From Carposina sasakii (Eukaryota > Arthropoda > Insecta > Lepidoptera > Carposinidae): a stretch of DNA of 64,000 nucleotides. This document shows, one piece after another, positions 56,301-63,649 of this stretch; within the stretch, counting starts at the first letter, position 1, and every line of letters starts with the position of its first letter. Under the pieces are notes generated by a model that made no database searches, was not told the DNA's origin, and was given only the letters and a program-made list of their open reading frames with translations. The stretch lies in assembly GCA_014607495.2 (NCBI GenBank), contig CP053153.1, positions 4,340,001-4,404,000 on the forward strand. Reading direction: 5' to 3'. The position numbers and the translations under genes are program-made.

Positions 56301-58259
56301 ATAAATGCGGATTTGACTTGTACCTATCGTTATAAATGAATAAGTAGATTTTAAATAATACCGATAGATTGGCCTTCACTCACAGCGAGCAATACATTAA
56401 TCCCCAGACCTGCCTCAAATGAACTTGGATGGCACAATGAAAGGCGGCAATAGCATCACGTCCAGCATCGGCTCGGTTTCCGCCCAGGCCGTTTCCTGCC
56501 GTGGCTATTGTGATGCTAATACCGCTCCTTTTACGTCCATCACGCAGCCCAGCGATGACGCTTCGCCACGAGGCACATACATTGTATACAAAGTGGCACC
56601 ATAGAGCAGATAATGCAGTGAGAGAACATACCTAAACTTGGGATTTTTTATCTACCGTATTATCTATCAGTATCAGTCAACTGCAGAAGATAACTATAGG
56701 GGTTACCTACTAATGACAGAAAATACGAATATGAATAATTTATGAATATAATATTCAACCTGGTATTTTGACTTATCTGCGTGTCGTTTACTAAAATAGT
56801 GATTATAGGTTCTTCTAGATATTCATGCTAAAACATTGCATCTGTATTGTAGATGTCGAGAATAATCGAGGTATGTAAGGTGGGTAATTAAGTTAACCCG
56901 CTGTTAACCTGGGACTACTGTGGATACGCAGTTAGAGGACGAGTTATACAGGTTCTGTATGTCAATTAAACGGTCATTTTATTAATTGTTTTCATAATTA
57001 GCGTTCTATGTGATAGTTGTTGATGTTGAAAAGTGAGATCTACATAAAAGTGATTAGGGCTTTAGATTTTTATAAATAACTACTGGAGTTTACGAGTTCA
57101 TACATACTTCAAATAAAAATAAACTTTATTAACTAAGTGTTAAGATTAGATTAAGATAGTATCGCATAGGTCCGTACTTCAAGCTAATAATAATTATCAA
57201 TTGCACACAATAAAGAAAATATTGTATTAATAAAGTTATTTTAATTCTGCTGTGAATGATTGAAGGGCACCTTGCAAAGAACATTGAATGAAACTTCAAA
57301 TTGAATTAACATCTATGTGAAATAGTTCAAATAGTGTGAATATAGAGTGTGAATTATATGATAATTATGATTATCAGCACCTAGTGAACAAACACGTTAA
57401 TTCTGTGCCTTATATATACATACCAAGGTGAGGTATAAGATGCTCTTGCGGATAAATTTAATATAAAAAAACATGTTTAAAATGTGATGGTGAAGACTCG
57501 ATTTAATGTAATTGAGACAGGATTGCTCGTTTTTTTGTAGACTACCAACTAGTATCAAACACACATTATACACACACGGCTGTGTTCCCGTAATGGGGTA
57601 ACCAATCACATTATGGCGTGATGACGTGATGTAGTAAAAGTGAGAACAACAGCACTACGTGATTGGTTGGCCGCTTTACGTTAACGCGAACGAGTTCGAG
57701 GTAAAAACTTACACTAACCCTTCAGAAGCCAAGAACTGCAGGGTCATGAGGTGTACAAGTATCGATCCCACAGCCATGTTTAGCATAGTGGGTACAGATG
57801 TACAGTGGGGTAAGCACGAACCTTCTTACGCGGCGTAACGCTAGCGACTCGCTAGCAAAATCTATGTGATTTGACAGTTGGACGGTAGCATTACGTACTA
57901 TCGAGATGTTCGTGCTTACCTCTCAGATGTATTTGCTACATTTCTTTCCGTGCATGTATACATCTTATAAGAGTCGAAAGCGATAAGCTAGCTAACTTGA
58001 CACTGATTAATAATTAAATTAGTATCAATCTGGAAAGATCTCACTTCCTCGCTTAGTCAGAAGCGGCTTGCTCATTCTCTTCCGTACTTAATATCCTCAT
58101 AGATTACGAAACACCTTATTGTTAAAGAGACACGTAAAATAGCTGGGTGTTTTTTTTTTTCTCAGGCGATTTCGAGGAGTTCCACCGAGCGTACCCCGAG
58201 TGGTGCAGCGAGGCCAGCGGTGGCCAGCAGGTGCCGCATCTGCCGCTCATGGGACTACG
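31982..58259 (+). CDS. Mkp3: Mkp3/DUSP6-type MAP kinase phosphatase, 5' two exons, spliced
   Basis: Exon 1 (31982-32345) and exon 2 (58166-58259) join in phase 1 across 25.8 kb. The first ATG is at 31982 with A at -3. The product starts with a rhodanese/CDC25-like domain (ILIDCRGSNDYSASHI) and contains IMLRRLAAGKIDL, the Arg-rich kinase-interaction motif by which the DUSP6 group binds ERK. After the splice it continues DFEEFHRAYPEWC and LPLMGLR, where DUSP6 passes from rhodanese domain to linker. The dual-specificity catalytic domain (HCxxxxxR) is not in the window and must lie to the right. Family members dephosphorylate ERK in the cytoplasm as negative feedback on Ras/MAPK signalling. Confidence 0.85.
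33063..33172 (+). mobile_element. Short LINE-type 3' fragment
   Basis: Contains AAGTCCACTGTTGGACATAG and GGCCTCCCCCAACAA, a 3' end repeated very widely in lepidopteran genomes. Too short to classify. Confidence 0.5.
33403..34011 (-). mobile_element. Non-autonomous Helitron with nested MITE
   Basis: Minus-strand 5' end A|TCTATACATATAATAAAA at 34011; 3' end GGCGTCCACTAACTAG|T at 33403. The interior shares GTGGACTGCAGAAAAAACAA and GGGACCTGTCACAA with the copies at 59450 and 63650. A MITE at 33507-33893 interrupts it. Confidence 0.8.
33507..33893. mobile_element. MITE, TACAGG-terminated family, copy 1
   Basis: Starts TACAGGGTGTTTTTTT and ends AAAAATCATCCTGTA, inverted repeats with TA at the borders. 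Internally matches the copy at 60878-61248 (for example AAACCAGACACTTC and CGTTGACGACCAAAA). The uninterrupted Helitron sequence is seen at about 59525 and 63700. Confidence 0.8.
34503..34709. repeat. DIRS left inverted terminal repeat
   Basis: From GTACGTTTCATTC onward it matches the reverse complement of 45149-45299. The outer 55 bp (ATAATTGGTGATTAAACGAA...) are unique to this end and reappear in the internal complementary region. Confidence 0.85.
34766..34886. repeat. DIRS internal complementary region (ICR)
   Basis: First half is the reverse complement of the left terminus, second half that of the right terminus, meeting at AATTATA. In the DIRS model this lets the linear cDNA ends pair and be circularised before recombination. 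Confidence 0.9.
35066..35870 (-). pseudogene. DIRS tyrosine recombinase (one in-frame stop)
   Basis: Catalytic pattern visible: Arg in AHRAQTLSLIK, HxxR in SSHSTRHAATS, and the Tyr nucleophile in FGKFYNRP. The frame continues upstream through KGAAYGTLNSHR, the N-terminal SAM-like domain, but is cut by TAG at 35801-35803. Otherwise open for 241 codons. Confidence 0.85.
35850..37484 (-). pseudogene. DIRS RT/RNase H, downstream piece
   Basis: RT motifs KANGGKRFILNLKPLN, ATIDLKESYLLVPI, YGLSSAPRTFTK and VIYLDDLLCIGH (YxDD-type core YLDD). RNase H signatures follow (EIFTDASRSGWG near 36620), then a C-terminal part near 35930-36180 (FPYWPSQPWFP in another frame). A frame change near 36990 and stops between 36200 and 36560 show decay. 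The 5' continuation lies beyond the BEL/Pao element at 43302-43520. Confidence 0.8.
37485..37652 (-). repeat. 3' LTR of the BEL/Pao element
   Basis: 168 bp, nearly identical to 43130-43297; a visible difference is CACCAAATC here against CACCAATTC there. Contains AATAAATA, a possible polyadenylation signal, on the sense strand. Confidence 0.9.
37752..42911 (-). CDS. BEL/Pao polyprotein (Gag-PR-RT-RH-IN), 1,719 aa
   Basis: ATG at 42911, no stop for 1,719 codons, the full length usual for Pao-type elements. Order: Gag with the DUF1759-like block (FTGRYEEWQTFHDMF near residue 130); Cys/His knuckles (CALCNEKHYLNMC, CFNCLNKSHTVAKC, about 333-397); aspartic protease (LLDQGSQASF near 461); RT (YMDDLM near 875); RNase H-like part (HAFSDASQ near 1050); integrase zinc finger H-H-C-C (near 1350-1390), DDE pattern (GVDYAG, SDNGTNF near 1490, GLWEAGVRSAK); and a C-terminal DUF5641-like region. 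Probably recently active. Confidence 0.93.
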   Translation of the reverse strand: MAEKFIISQNELCRRLERAESNFKKSPKARITKSYVETRIQTLQELFETFKNEHRSLMKVVTETEINDLSYFKEEKYDWFEELYTVHMSELKEILQQFSSKGSTYSDIKNASVAGTDIMLPRIQLPVFTGRYEEWQTFHDMFVSLIHNNDKLSAVQKLHYLKSSLSGEPANLLRNIPTTEQNYTEAWKQFTKRFNNKRYNSNAILRTLFSQKSITGSAQGIKQLLDTTSACLQALSNMGLDTNSWDPMIVYLVITKLDVESHTQWEQQMSMMTEDMPSWRQLVEFLEARFRSLEMIDSSKNVMKPVVQANKQMPKQKSYHVALQDNKKNEVKCALCNEKHYLNMCNEFNKQSVQERRNFVQLKGLCFNCLNKSHTVAKCRMWIRCKICGKRHNSLLHVEGEETITDTKSNIVKASTSSAGADQNIVVNFSKNECLNYKVLLATAVIRARSLSGNTACLRALLDQGSQASFVTESTAQLLGLKRTNVNGMVSGLGDDQMRIKHRVTFFVKSRLNSEISIQVHAYVLGSLTTLLPSDKIEASDWLELNDLQLADPGYALPGKIDILLGAEVYGEVLLSGLIKHPKEKLMAQETVFGWVLSGKIWDSSSEKGNMLSMHLQVKQDEDWLKRFWELEAEPDMIQKGMSSEEIRCEEYYEATTVRDEEGRFVVRLPFREEDPQCQYGNTRDIATKKWLAMERRLKFIPDLNESYRKVLDEYLDLNHMSLVEDDDIDNPKAVYLPHHAVVRNDKQTTKVRVVFNASCKGTNNVSLNDTLLVGPKLQQDMRHLLMRWRTHPICIVADLVKMYRQVRVHPADTNFQRILWRPFPGMPIQHYKMLTVTFGTACAPYLAVKTLQKLADEEKSTYPLAAEITLKDFYMDDLMTGCYSEDEARQIYDEMGKLMNAGGFEVQKWSTNSNQLLKYIGKNDSDNLAAIKSDNTMKILGIQWNRVTDEFEYTVNLPEFSDKITKRLILADIARLYDPMGWIAPVVVLAKVIVQKVWKVHLDWDEELPKALKEEWLKLRKGLQEIKRIKIPRWIQYTRVSKLELHAFSDASQLAYSAVVYVRVIDEYQNVHVSLISAKTKVAPINRQVSIPRLELCGANLAAKLIFEISQVMNIPKNCLFGWTDSTIVLAWLNGGSSRWTTFVSNRVADILSIMEYEQWGHIATDINPADCASRGIQSSELCSYSLWWKGPDWLYETEIDSERHEIMVTHEEERITTMKITEKKNEEFEWVKFSSLDRMLRVISRCRRILLSKAERQLLPDFITVEERKKTLEMCIKQVQQHAFDEEFKHIDSGKAVPKKSVIHTLCPFRDQNSVLRVGGRIEQADISYDRKHPVIIPARSHLAQLVVLDAHVRTLHGGPQVMHHYIRSKYWIIRAKDLIKKCYHRCVTCQRYAKASKTQMMGQLPQARVQPSKPFQSTGVDYAGPINLRFSPGRGAKSYKGYICLFVCMVTKAIHLEVVSDLTAKGFIAAFRRFTARRGFCEDLYSDNGTNFVGADKQLREMFDRSKSTLSYEIAKALSFESTTWHFIPPSSPNFGGLWEAGVRSAKNHLKKVVGDSTLTYEELATVISQVEACLNSRPLSVLSDNPNDPLPLTPGHFLVGEPILNISDENYLDNNSIGLERWKIVQKMVNGFWKKWSKEYLVTLNQRYKWSSKQSEPNVNDVVIVRDDNIPPCRWIMGIIVQRHVGPDNITRVVTVKCKNGLIKRPLSKVCVLEK
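43130..43297 (-). repeat. 5' LTR of the BEL/Pao element
   Basis: 168 bp; next to it on the internal side is the TGGTGCCGAAACG primer-binding-like site. CACT target duplication follows at 43298-43301. Confidence 0.9.
43302..43520 (-). pseudogene. DIRS RT, upstream piece cut off by the BEL/Pao insertion
   Basis: On the minus strand the frame reads TTAEMRDMSKAINNLLDLGA up to the insertion site, then resumes at 37484 with CEPQTDQFISKIFLAPK. This segment is the start of the RT domain. Confidence 0.75.
43525..45055 (-). CDS. DIRS Gag, two exons with an intron
   Basis: Exon 1 is 45055-44923: ATG, 44 codons (MPKRKASSEINYYLNKIKKL... SSSSDSEENE) and donor GAAG|GTAAGA. Exon 2 is 44369-43525, acceptor GGTATTCAG|AATATAG, starting EYSVYSQIFND and ending in a stop at 43525. 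Together 978 nt, exactly 326 codons, with no frame break. The product has an acidic start, a helical middle (GEKIHHTLAQRWLPILAKGL) and a basic C-terminus, as in insect DIRS gag. An alternative is an unspliced start at ATG 44448, which would give the 307-residue form. Confidence 0.7.
44368..44829. repeat. Four tandem copies of a 115-bp unit inside the DIRS gag intron
   Basis: Starts of TTCTGAATACCGTCG at 44368, 44483, 44598 and 44713; copies look identical or almost so. On the minus strand each unit carries the same TATTCAG acceptor and an ATG (ATGAGGGTATCACG). 115 is not a multiple of three. The first copy overlaps the acceptor actually used by the gag model. Confidence 0.92.
45149..45310. 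repeat. DIRS right inverted terminal repeat
   Basis: Reverse complement of 34559-34709; ends GAAACGTACGAAATATAATT. Confidence 0.85.
45320..48300. other. Mkp3 intron 1, stretch without recognised genes
   Basis: Mostly AT-rich single-copy-looking sequence. A GC-rich patch lies at 46205-46345, another near 47350-47410, and CCTAACCTAACCTAACTT-like sequence near 47998-48016. No frame there shows known motifs or splice-compatible ends. Confidence 0.4.
48310..48512 (+). mobile_element. Short interspersed repeat with (TATG)n tail, copy 3
   Basis: The fullest copy: GAACAAGAGGGTCTTGATGT, then GTGGCACCATGTGGTTCTAT, ACCCCGTAAGGGATAAAA and a TATGTATGTATG tail. Reverse complement of most of 823-1027. Confidence 0.65.
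48599..50380 (+). CDS. Penelope-like reverse transcriptase with GIY-YIG endonuclease
   Basis: 593 codons from the first ATG; the frame is open four more codons upstream. RT motifs: SKADKGNTLVIM, YGLPKIHKDNIPLRPVVS, FSLDVESLFTNVP, DGLTMGSPLSPLLADIFM and YFRYVDDIIL (catalytic VDD near residue 283). Then the linker INFLDVTITR...VYRKPTHTD, and near residue 490 the endonuclease core SGVYSLHCPDCNSVYIGQTG with FKIRYQEH and KSHFAKHL. The Penelope type is shown by the RT and GIY-YIG order. No frameshift, so it may have been active recently. Confidence 0.93.
   Translation: MRSLQNNTLNNFSNYNHPTHFSKIYKSIQLKINHNNLLISKADKGNTLVIMKHEVYHGKIMEILNTDEFQILPFDPTKKFHAQLKQCITSAEYIFPKNSAYLKERYIPMNPVTPLLYGLPKIHKDNIPLRPVVSYIGAPAYKLAKFLNDIIKEKIQFTPKYSVNNSLNLIDKIKNIKLSTNSKLFSLDVESLFTNVPYKECLNIIKTWCEKVKLNPMEADNLITLTRLCMSQNYFCYNNTYYIQKDGLTMGSPLSPLLADIFMDWFENEYIVNSNNHIKYYFRYVDDIILCWTGTVRQFHLFVNVLNTKHPKIKFKIEQEINNSINFLDVTITRLGDYHDFSVYRKPTHTDVTIPIDSFHPWQHKLAAYKSMIHRLVTLPLNNFNYVKEINTIIQIARSNGYSSQLIYNLIDKKKNILVKQMLYPKIEEITNIYTGSLPYFGYISEMIAKSLKKQNILVAFKTFNSLNRLINTKQILPIDKKSGVYSLHCPDCNSVYIGQTGRNFKIRYQEHLAAYRNNFPEKSHFAKHLLVSNHKIPDDHSFVSLYTCEKGIRLFILEQLEILKAKYSGVNLLNEQVEFSSPLLNSLARINK
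50716..50762 (+). ncRNA. Candidate hammerhead ribozyme of the Penelope-like element
   Basis: Stem I ATAATC (50716-50721) pairs perfectly with GATTAT (50757-50762). Core CTGAGGA (50722-50728) fits CUGANGA; stem II GCCA/TGGC (50730-50733, 50741-50744); GAA (50745-50747); short stem III AC/GT with loop ATAT; predicted cleavage after A50756. An extra U at 50729 lies between core and stem II. Penelope-like elements are known to carry such ribozymes in their terminal repeats. Confidence 0.65.
51105..51842 (+). mobile_element. Non-autonomous Helitron
   Basis: Starts near TCGGATTATAAATGCGAAAG and ends ACGCGGACGAAGTCGCGGGA then CAGCTAG at 51842 (hairpin then CTAG). Inside, GTGTAAGGGGTTGAAATA and GATGTAAGGGGTTGAAATA mark a direct duplication near 51250 and 51540. 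Confidence 0.7.
51942..52210. mobile_element. Mariner-type MITE with ~25-bp terminal inverted repeats
   Basis: The left end TACAGGGTGTAATAAAAGGG pairs with the right end CCTTTTTGTTACACCCTGTA; TA at the ends. 269 bp, no ORF. Confidence 0.88.
52596..52672. repeat. Paired Helitron-like 3' termini
   Basis: CTAGGGACCCGCCTCGGCTT faces GCCGTGGGCGGGCGCTAGTA: two CTAG ends in opposite orientation within 80 bp. Probably two decayed Helitron ends side by side. Confidence 0.4.
53204..53473 (+). other. Open frame of 89 codons, not recognised
   Basis: Begins with a non-ATG codon in the data; the translation (YIWREWCEYNML, KAYHFGFIATLHALL) matches no family I know. No splice signals support it as an Mkp3 exon. 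Listed as unexplained sequence just left of the mariner remnant. Confidence 0.15.
53507..54248 (-). mobile_element. Internally deleted mariner element
   Basis: Terminal inverted repeats CATGCCTTTTAAGTT (53508-53522) and AACTTAAAAGGCATG (54233-54247). The minus strand near 53780-53895 encodes ILHHDNAQAHTALVKR and LDHPPYSPDLS, the catalytic C-terminal half of mariner transposase (second D, then the D34D-type spacing). The N-terminal half is mostly missing and stops and frameshifts occur, so it is inactive. Confidence 0.8.
54260..58165. other. Mkp3 intron 1, distal part
   Basis: No convincing gene. A GC-rich block at about 55540-56070 (CGGGGCCGGGGAGTACGG, repeated CGGCGCGG) and a moderately GC-rich block at 56395-56600 stand out against AT-rich flanks. 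The latter contains AGCATCAC...GTGATGCT, which could form a hairpin of about 65 bp. These may be regulatory. Short open frames there have no recognisable motifs. Confidence 0.35.
58166..58259 (+). CDS. Mkp3: Mkp3 exon 2
   Basis: Acceptor TTTTTTTCTCAG|GCGATTTC after a poly-T tract, donor CTACG|GTTAGT. Encodes DFEEFHRAYPEWC and VPHLPLMGLR. The C-terminal helix of the rhodanese domain continues directly from exon 1. Confidence 0.85.
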
Positions 58260-58329
58260 GTTAGTACAGTTTCTTAGCCTAGACGTAATTATCTGGGAGA
58301 GATGTTTCCCTGAAGTAAAACTTGACTAA

Positions 58330-59440
58330 GCTTGACCCAAACCTGCCACCAGCAATCATCCGTCGAAAAATTTGCAATTTGACTGAAGAATTTGAGAATT
58401 TTGATTCGATGATTGTACTACCAATTAAGTTCTAAATACGTAGTCGTCATCTAAAATAAAGTTTTGTCGCGTTATGTAAACTTCAAAGCAATTAAAGGTG
58501 TTGATGAAATCTAAAAACCTAGCTCTGTCGGCTGTAATTAGATAACGAAAATAGTTTTTCTTAAAAACTATTCAATTGCGTTATATAACGCTATTCCTTG
58601 AGATGTAAGTAAAGCAAGTACACTCACATAGACGGGTAGCACTGCAGTTAGCAACACATATAATTGGTTGTAAATTACGTGCGCCGGCAAAAACTTAATA
58701 GAAAGCATCGATAACCTCATCTACTATCATTATACGTCTGCTCGTTCGTACTAAAACAGTGTAACAGCATCTTTTTAATTGCGTTAGTTAACTAGGAAAC
58801 TCGCGAGCGCGCGTGGGAATTCGATCTTATGCGCGTGAGACGTTTCCCTTAATCACCTCGTGGAAAAAGTAGACGGAGACGATTCCGGCACGACTGGGCT
58901 GCTTTCTCGATAGGTGCCAACATTATCGATGCTTCTGGTGATTGGACCCATCGACTGGATACACGGTTAACGTATCAAGCCAACCGTTTAGTGGATTTGT
59001 ATATCGTTCAGTTTTATGGATCAAATATATCATGTAATTTTTTTGTACAAATGAAATTCGGAAAAATGTGAAATCTTGACTTCATCGGCGTCTCATAGTT
59101 AACCTATGTCAAAAAACAAGACGCGCGTGTGGTGGTGTCATTACAGAAAAAATAACTTGAATGTAGGATTTTAGGCACGTGGGCCTAATGATGTGCTTCG
59201 TAGAATCAGCCGTAAAGATAAATCTTATCTATTTTCGCACAATACTTAGATCATGAGTATTTTTGATCCACTCTACATTGGGGCGTAGGAAGACATCTAA
59301 TTGAGCTGATAGATGAAAAAACCATTTGAACTTTGATCAACGATCTCGCGTGGGCGGCAAGTTCTCGGAATCGGCGATTGAGCTGGGGTAGATACCTGGC
59401 GAATGACTGTTTACATACGTCCATACATGTTTACATCATC
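58330..59440. other. Mkp3 intron 2, start; nothing recognised
   Basis: AT-rich sequence without ORFs, element ends or tandem repeats that I can identify. Confidence 0.35.
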
Positions 59441-59449
59441 TATTTTATA

Positions 59450-59720
59450 CTAGTGGACGCCAACGACTCCGTCCGCGTGGACTACAGAAAAAACAAAATG
59501 TCGAAATTATCCGGGATAAAAAGTAGCCTATATGTTAAATGGGACCTGTCACAATATATTCCTGAAAACTGCATCGAAATCGGTCCAGCCGTTTCTGAGA
59601 TTAGCGTGCACAAACGCACAGACAAACAGACAAAAATTCCATAAATCATTCTATTGGGTACTATTGCGTTGATAAAAATCTCCTATAATATTTTTTCTCA
59701 TATATCTTCCATGTACAGAC
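59450..59720 (-). mobile_element. Non-autonomous Helitron
   Basis: Minus-strand 3' end CGCGGACGGAGTCGTTGGCG then TCCACTAG|T at 59450. The interior GGGATAAAAAGTAGCCTATA is uninterrupted here and so shows the empty target of the MITE at 33507. The 5' end near 59720 has lost its TCTATAC start. Confidence 0.75.
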
Positions 59721-60159
59721 AGCGATCCGTTACATTTTTACAGATTTTATTACACATCGATATCCGCTCCGGCGATCGGTGTATAATAACAGTGCATTTT
59801 CTATTTGTCGGATACTTACTTGATCCTCCAAGTTTACGCGGTTTTATTTAATTAAGAACCAATTTGCAGATGTTAATTTGACCATATTATTTCGGGCGCG
59901 CCCGTCGCCTATCTGAACTGTAGAAACGCCACCGCGACCATAGCGATTCCAATAGGATAAACATGTAAATCGCAGAGGCAGAGGTGGTGGTGCGGCGGCG
60001 AGGAATGGCGGTGTGTGCGTGCGCGGAGCGAGGCGTCGCCCCGCGCACGCACACGATCGCGGTTCTCGTTTTCTCTGTCGCCCTGCTTCGGCTCCGCTGC
60101 TGCAAATAGGTACCTTACAAATAATGCCGATAAACTGCTGAGCAGTTTGGCAGTGTATA

Positions 60160-60512
60160 TCTTAATATATATAAATCTCCTGTCACGATGTTTGTCCGCG
60201 ATGGACTCCTAAACTACTTAACCGATTTTAAATTAAATTGGCACACCGTGAGCAGTCTGGTCCAACTTGAGAGATAGGATAGCTTAGATCTTTAAATTAT
60301 AGTCGCAATTTTATTTTATTGCAAATTATTTGTCTATAATTAATTGACAGTCACAATTATCTGTTAACTCCAAAAGATTCTAACAGATGTCGATACTTTT
60401 CGACTGGATTGAGTAAGTAATCAATAGATGGCACTGCTATGGTAAACCGACAAACGTGTCATATAAGCTACAATTCAATTTCCACGCGGACGAAGTCGCG
60501 GGCGTCCACTAG
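60160..60512 (+). mobile_element. Complete non-autonomous Helitron
   Basis: 353 bp inserted between A60159 and T60513: 5' TCTTAATATATATAAATCTC, 3' CGCGGACGAAGTCGCGGGCG then TCCACTAG. The hairpin CGCG...CGCG precedes the CTAG. No target duplication, as expected for Helitrons. Confidence 0.88.
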
Positions 60513-60877
60513 TAGATTATAAATTTATAAGAGTGTGTAATGTATATGGAATTAAAAAAAAGATAATACCTATAGCGTACCGTAGATGTGTACATAGGTA
60601 AGTACGTAGAACGTTCATACAATTTGAACAAGGCGAGGGGCTTATCACCAGTTGTAAGGTTAATTTACTACTGATAGGTTATCAAATCCGTGTCACTTGT
60701 AACTGTGCCTGTAAAGACTAATGAGTTATCACGGAGGATAAAAGATGAAATAAACAAACAGAAAGATGTTTATGTATAATACGGATATGCAGGTACTTAC
60801 GCGAGAACGTATTAGTAGCATATTTTATAGGCCCTCCAAATTGCCTTAAATAAACTTACTTGGATATGATGATAGTG

Positions 60878-61248
60878 TACAGGTGTTTTTTCGTTGCCAC
60901 CCTTAACCAAGGGTACGAACTCTATACATCAAATAAAGTAAGTTTATGCCAAAAAAATGCTGGGAAACGATGTGATTTTTTTAAAATCACTTGATCGGAC
61001 GATATTTATAGTGTCCAGTGTTTATGCTAGTTTTTTCATAGACAGTTATTAATAATTTCTCATGAAAAATCTTGCTATACGCGTCAATGTGCATTTATGC
61101 AGAAAAACGAAGTCTATTTATTCAACTTTGGACCCTAATATTTTGGAAACCAGACACTTCTCAGGTATGCTTCCATGGAGAAAAATGATCGTGATGATAA
61201 GGATATTCCGTAGTTTTCGGGAACGTTGACGACCAAAAATCACCTGTA
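60878..61248. mobile_element. MITE, TACAGG-terminated family, copy 2
   Basis: Starts TACAGGTGTTTTTTCG, ends CCAAAAATCACCTGTA; matches the copy at 33507-33893 throughout. TA borders. Confidence 0.8.
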
Positions 61249-61259
61249 TAAATAAATGT

Positions 61260-63540
61260 TATTGTCCAGGTCAAATTAGTTCATTCATGTTTATTAGTTG
61301 ATGTAATTAACTTACATTAACATTCATAACCACGTAATGTATAGGTAATAGCCAGAAATCCAAAGTGTCTCTGATTTTTTAAATGATTAAATGTTAACTG
61401 AGTTAGGTAGGTACTAAAAGTACAAACACGTCTAATACATTATCCTATCGGCAATGTTGCATCTTTTATTACTTCTTATCTGCCACACGTCAATGTAATT
61501 TCCGAATATTAGCGATCCGGCAATCCATTATCAACATCAAGTAACGCCGATACTATTAAATATTTAATCGATTATCAAACAAGATGCAATCGGTAATAGA
61601 TAAGTACTTGTAGAATGTACTGTTTAATGTACAGCTGTTAGTAACTGCCGAAATATATTCCATGTAGGACCCCATCATATTCAAAGCGGCACCTATGCGT
61701 CAGATTGCATTGTCTGGAGGCTGACTGTACTCGTACCAGACATACCTTACGACAAGTTATTGCCATACATAATGTGCCAGATGCTAATATAGCTAATACA
61801 TTTATGGATTGTAAAACTAATAACGTGATTTTGAACATGTGCGCATGAGGTAAGTACTAATAGGAATTTTCCGTCTTGTGTGATAGTGATTTTCCAGACA
61901 GGTACCCAAGTTACGATCAATAAAGCAGTCGCCGAACCGCTCGTAAATATTATAGTCTCTGTGGGCTTAGTCTCATTCATAAATAATATTCAATTGAGAA
62001 CGCTGGTGGGGGCGTCGGCGACGCATTCATGTAAGTGCACGGTTAGCTCACCGAGTTATCGGCGTGTTGCATTGCCTACCTCGCGCAGTGAAACCTAGCT
62101 GAATGGCCACAGCTCGCTTCCATTCATGTATCGAACGCGCATGCCGAGAAGGCCGTTCACTATTCAGTTTTCCGCTTGACAAGACAAAACCGTGGCGCGC
62201 AAACAATACGAATGCTAATGCGAGGGGAAAAAATACGCGACGAGTACCGCTAACCAACCGCAGAGCTATCAATGAGCGAGCCATGCGAAATCATTTCTTT
62301 CACCTGTTTCGTATATTGAATAATAATGACGCTGCCCACGGATCGGACGGCTCCCTTTCATGAGAGCGTTTCGGGACTATAAATAGCAACATATAAATTT
62401 ATGGTGTAAATGTAATGACTCCCACGCGCCTCCGACGCGCTGCGGGCAAACTTAATGCCCCGGGATCGTGTGGGCCCGAAGCTGTCAGTTTCTATATCCT
62501 GTGTTATGATTATCAGTGATGAAAGGAACTCCTTAATGCCGGGCATAAACTGCTGTATGTCTAGACAGCTATTAAATACATAATTGACTCTTAGTACAAA
62601 GAGTACGATTGCTTCTAGAGAGCTGATGTCTTTACACTCAAAGCGGAGTTTAATCTCCCTGTCATTTTAAACAAAGCAATGTTGTGAAACATTGCATATG
62701 TTTGTTGTAAATATGAATTCTGCAGAACTAACCAATGTACCTCATTTGTTGCCTTTGCATTCACACTGAATCCCCAGGGGATGAGACTGTTATTCATATG
62801 GTTTTACAATAAAAAAAGACTTCCTATATAATCTGTCTTACGTCTTGGAACAGCCTGTGCCATGACGCTAAAGAGGAAGTCTAAGAAACAGAATTGGACT
62901 AATTTAAATGAAAAATTCAATAGGTAAGATTAGATTGTATCGAGGAACTGGCCCTGAAAAGTTGCGTGTTCCGTGAACACTGGGCTGGCTGGACATTGGG
63001 CAGGCACGCTATATCGTGTCGAAATTCCTTATTTTTGATTTAACTGAAAATGACGTCAATTCCAAAAATATCACAGTGCCCTGTACCTTATATTGTAAAG
63101 CCAATTAGTTAAATAAAAGGTTCAACAATAAATGCCGTCAAATGTTATCGCTGGCAAGAAATGTTGGAACAGTTTTCTTGTAATAGCATTGACTATAGTC
63201 GGATTCCTGCGCTGTGAGTCATCTCATCCGGTATAGTTTGGGAAGAATTTTGATTCTGGGAACCTATACAACGTCAGAGAAATTTAAGAACGTCAATATA
63301 ACTTCATATTAATTCCCCATTATCCGAAACCTTACAATATACGTACATGTATGCGTACCATGTCCTGTACGTGTAATTGTCTTGCTTTCGGAAACTGCAT
63401 TTTTTGCTGTTATTAATGTAACAGCAAAAAAATGCAGTTCAGACTAACGTTTGTTTTGCTTTTATCAGTCAGTGTTAAGATATTTTAGATTGTAAACAGA
63501 GATTGTATCTTATATCCTGGTTAGCGTGACCGGTCGGCAG
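61260..63540. other. Mkp3 intron 2; no recognised gene
   Basis: Mixed sequence. CpG-richer parts at 62030-62300 and 62420-62480 contain short open frames on both strands without motifs. One TGACGTCA lies at 63051. Confidence 0.35.
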
Positions 63541-63551
63541 GTTGCCGGGCC

Positions 63552-63575
63552 TGACGTCACGGACGACTGACGTCA
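63552..63575. promoter_or_regulatory. Pair of perfect cAMP-response-type elements
   Basis: TGACGTCA at 63552-63559 and 63568-63575, in a GC-richer island (63530-63620). A candidate intronic enhancer for Mkp3 by position; CREB/ATF binding is known for this sequence but not tested here. Confidence 0.4.
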
Positions 63576-63649
63576 GCAATCGCGTGTTTTCATCAAGTAC
63601 GGTCACGGCCACATAATCTCACTTTTCCAATCATCCATCACCCACAATT

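Noticed and set aside
56419..56604. 61-codon open frame in a GC-rich patch
   Set aside because: Considered as an Mkp3 exon, but exons 1 and 2 already join in phase and in domain order, and no splice sites flank it.
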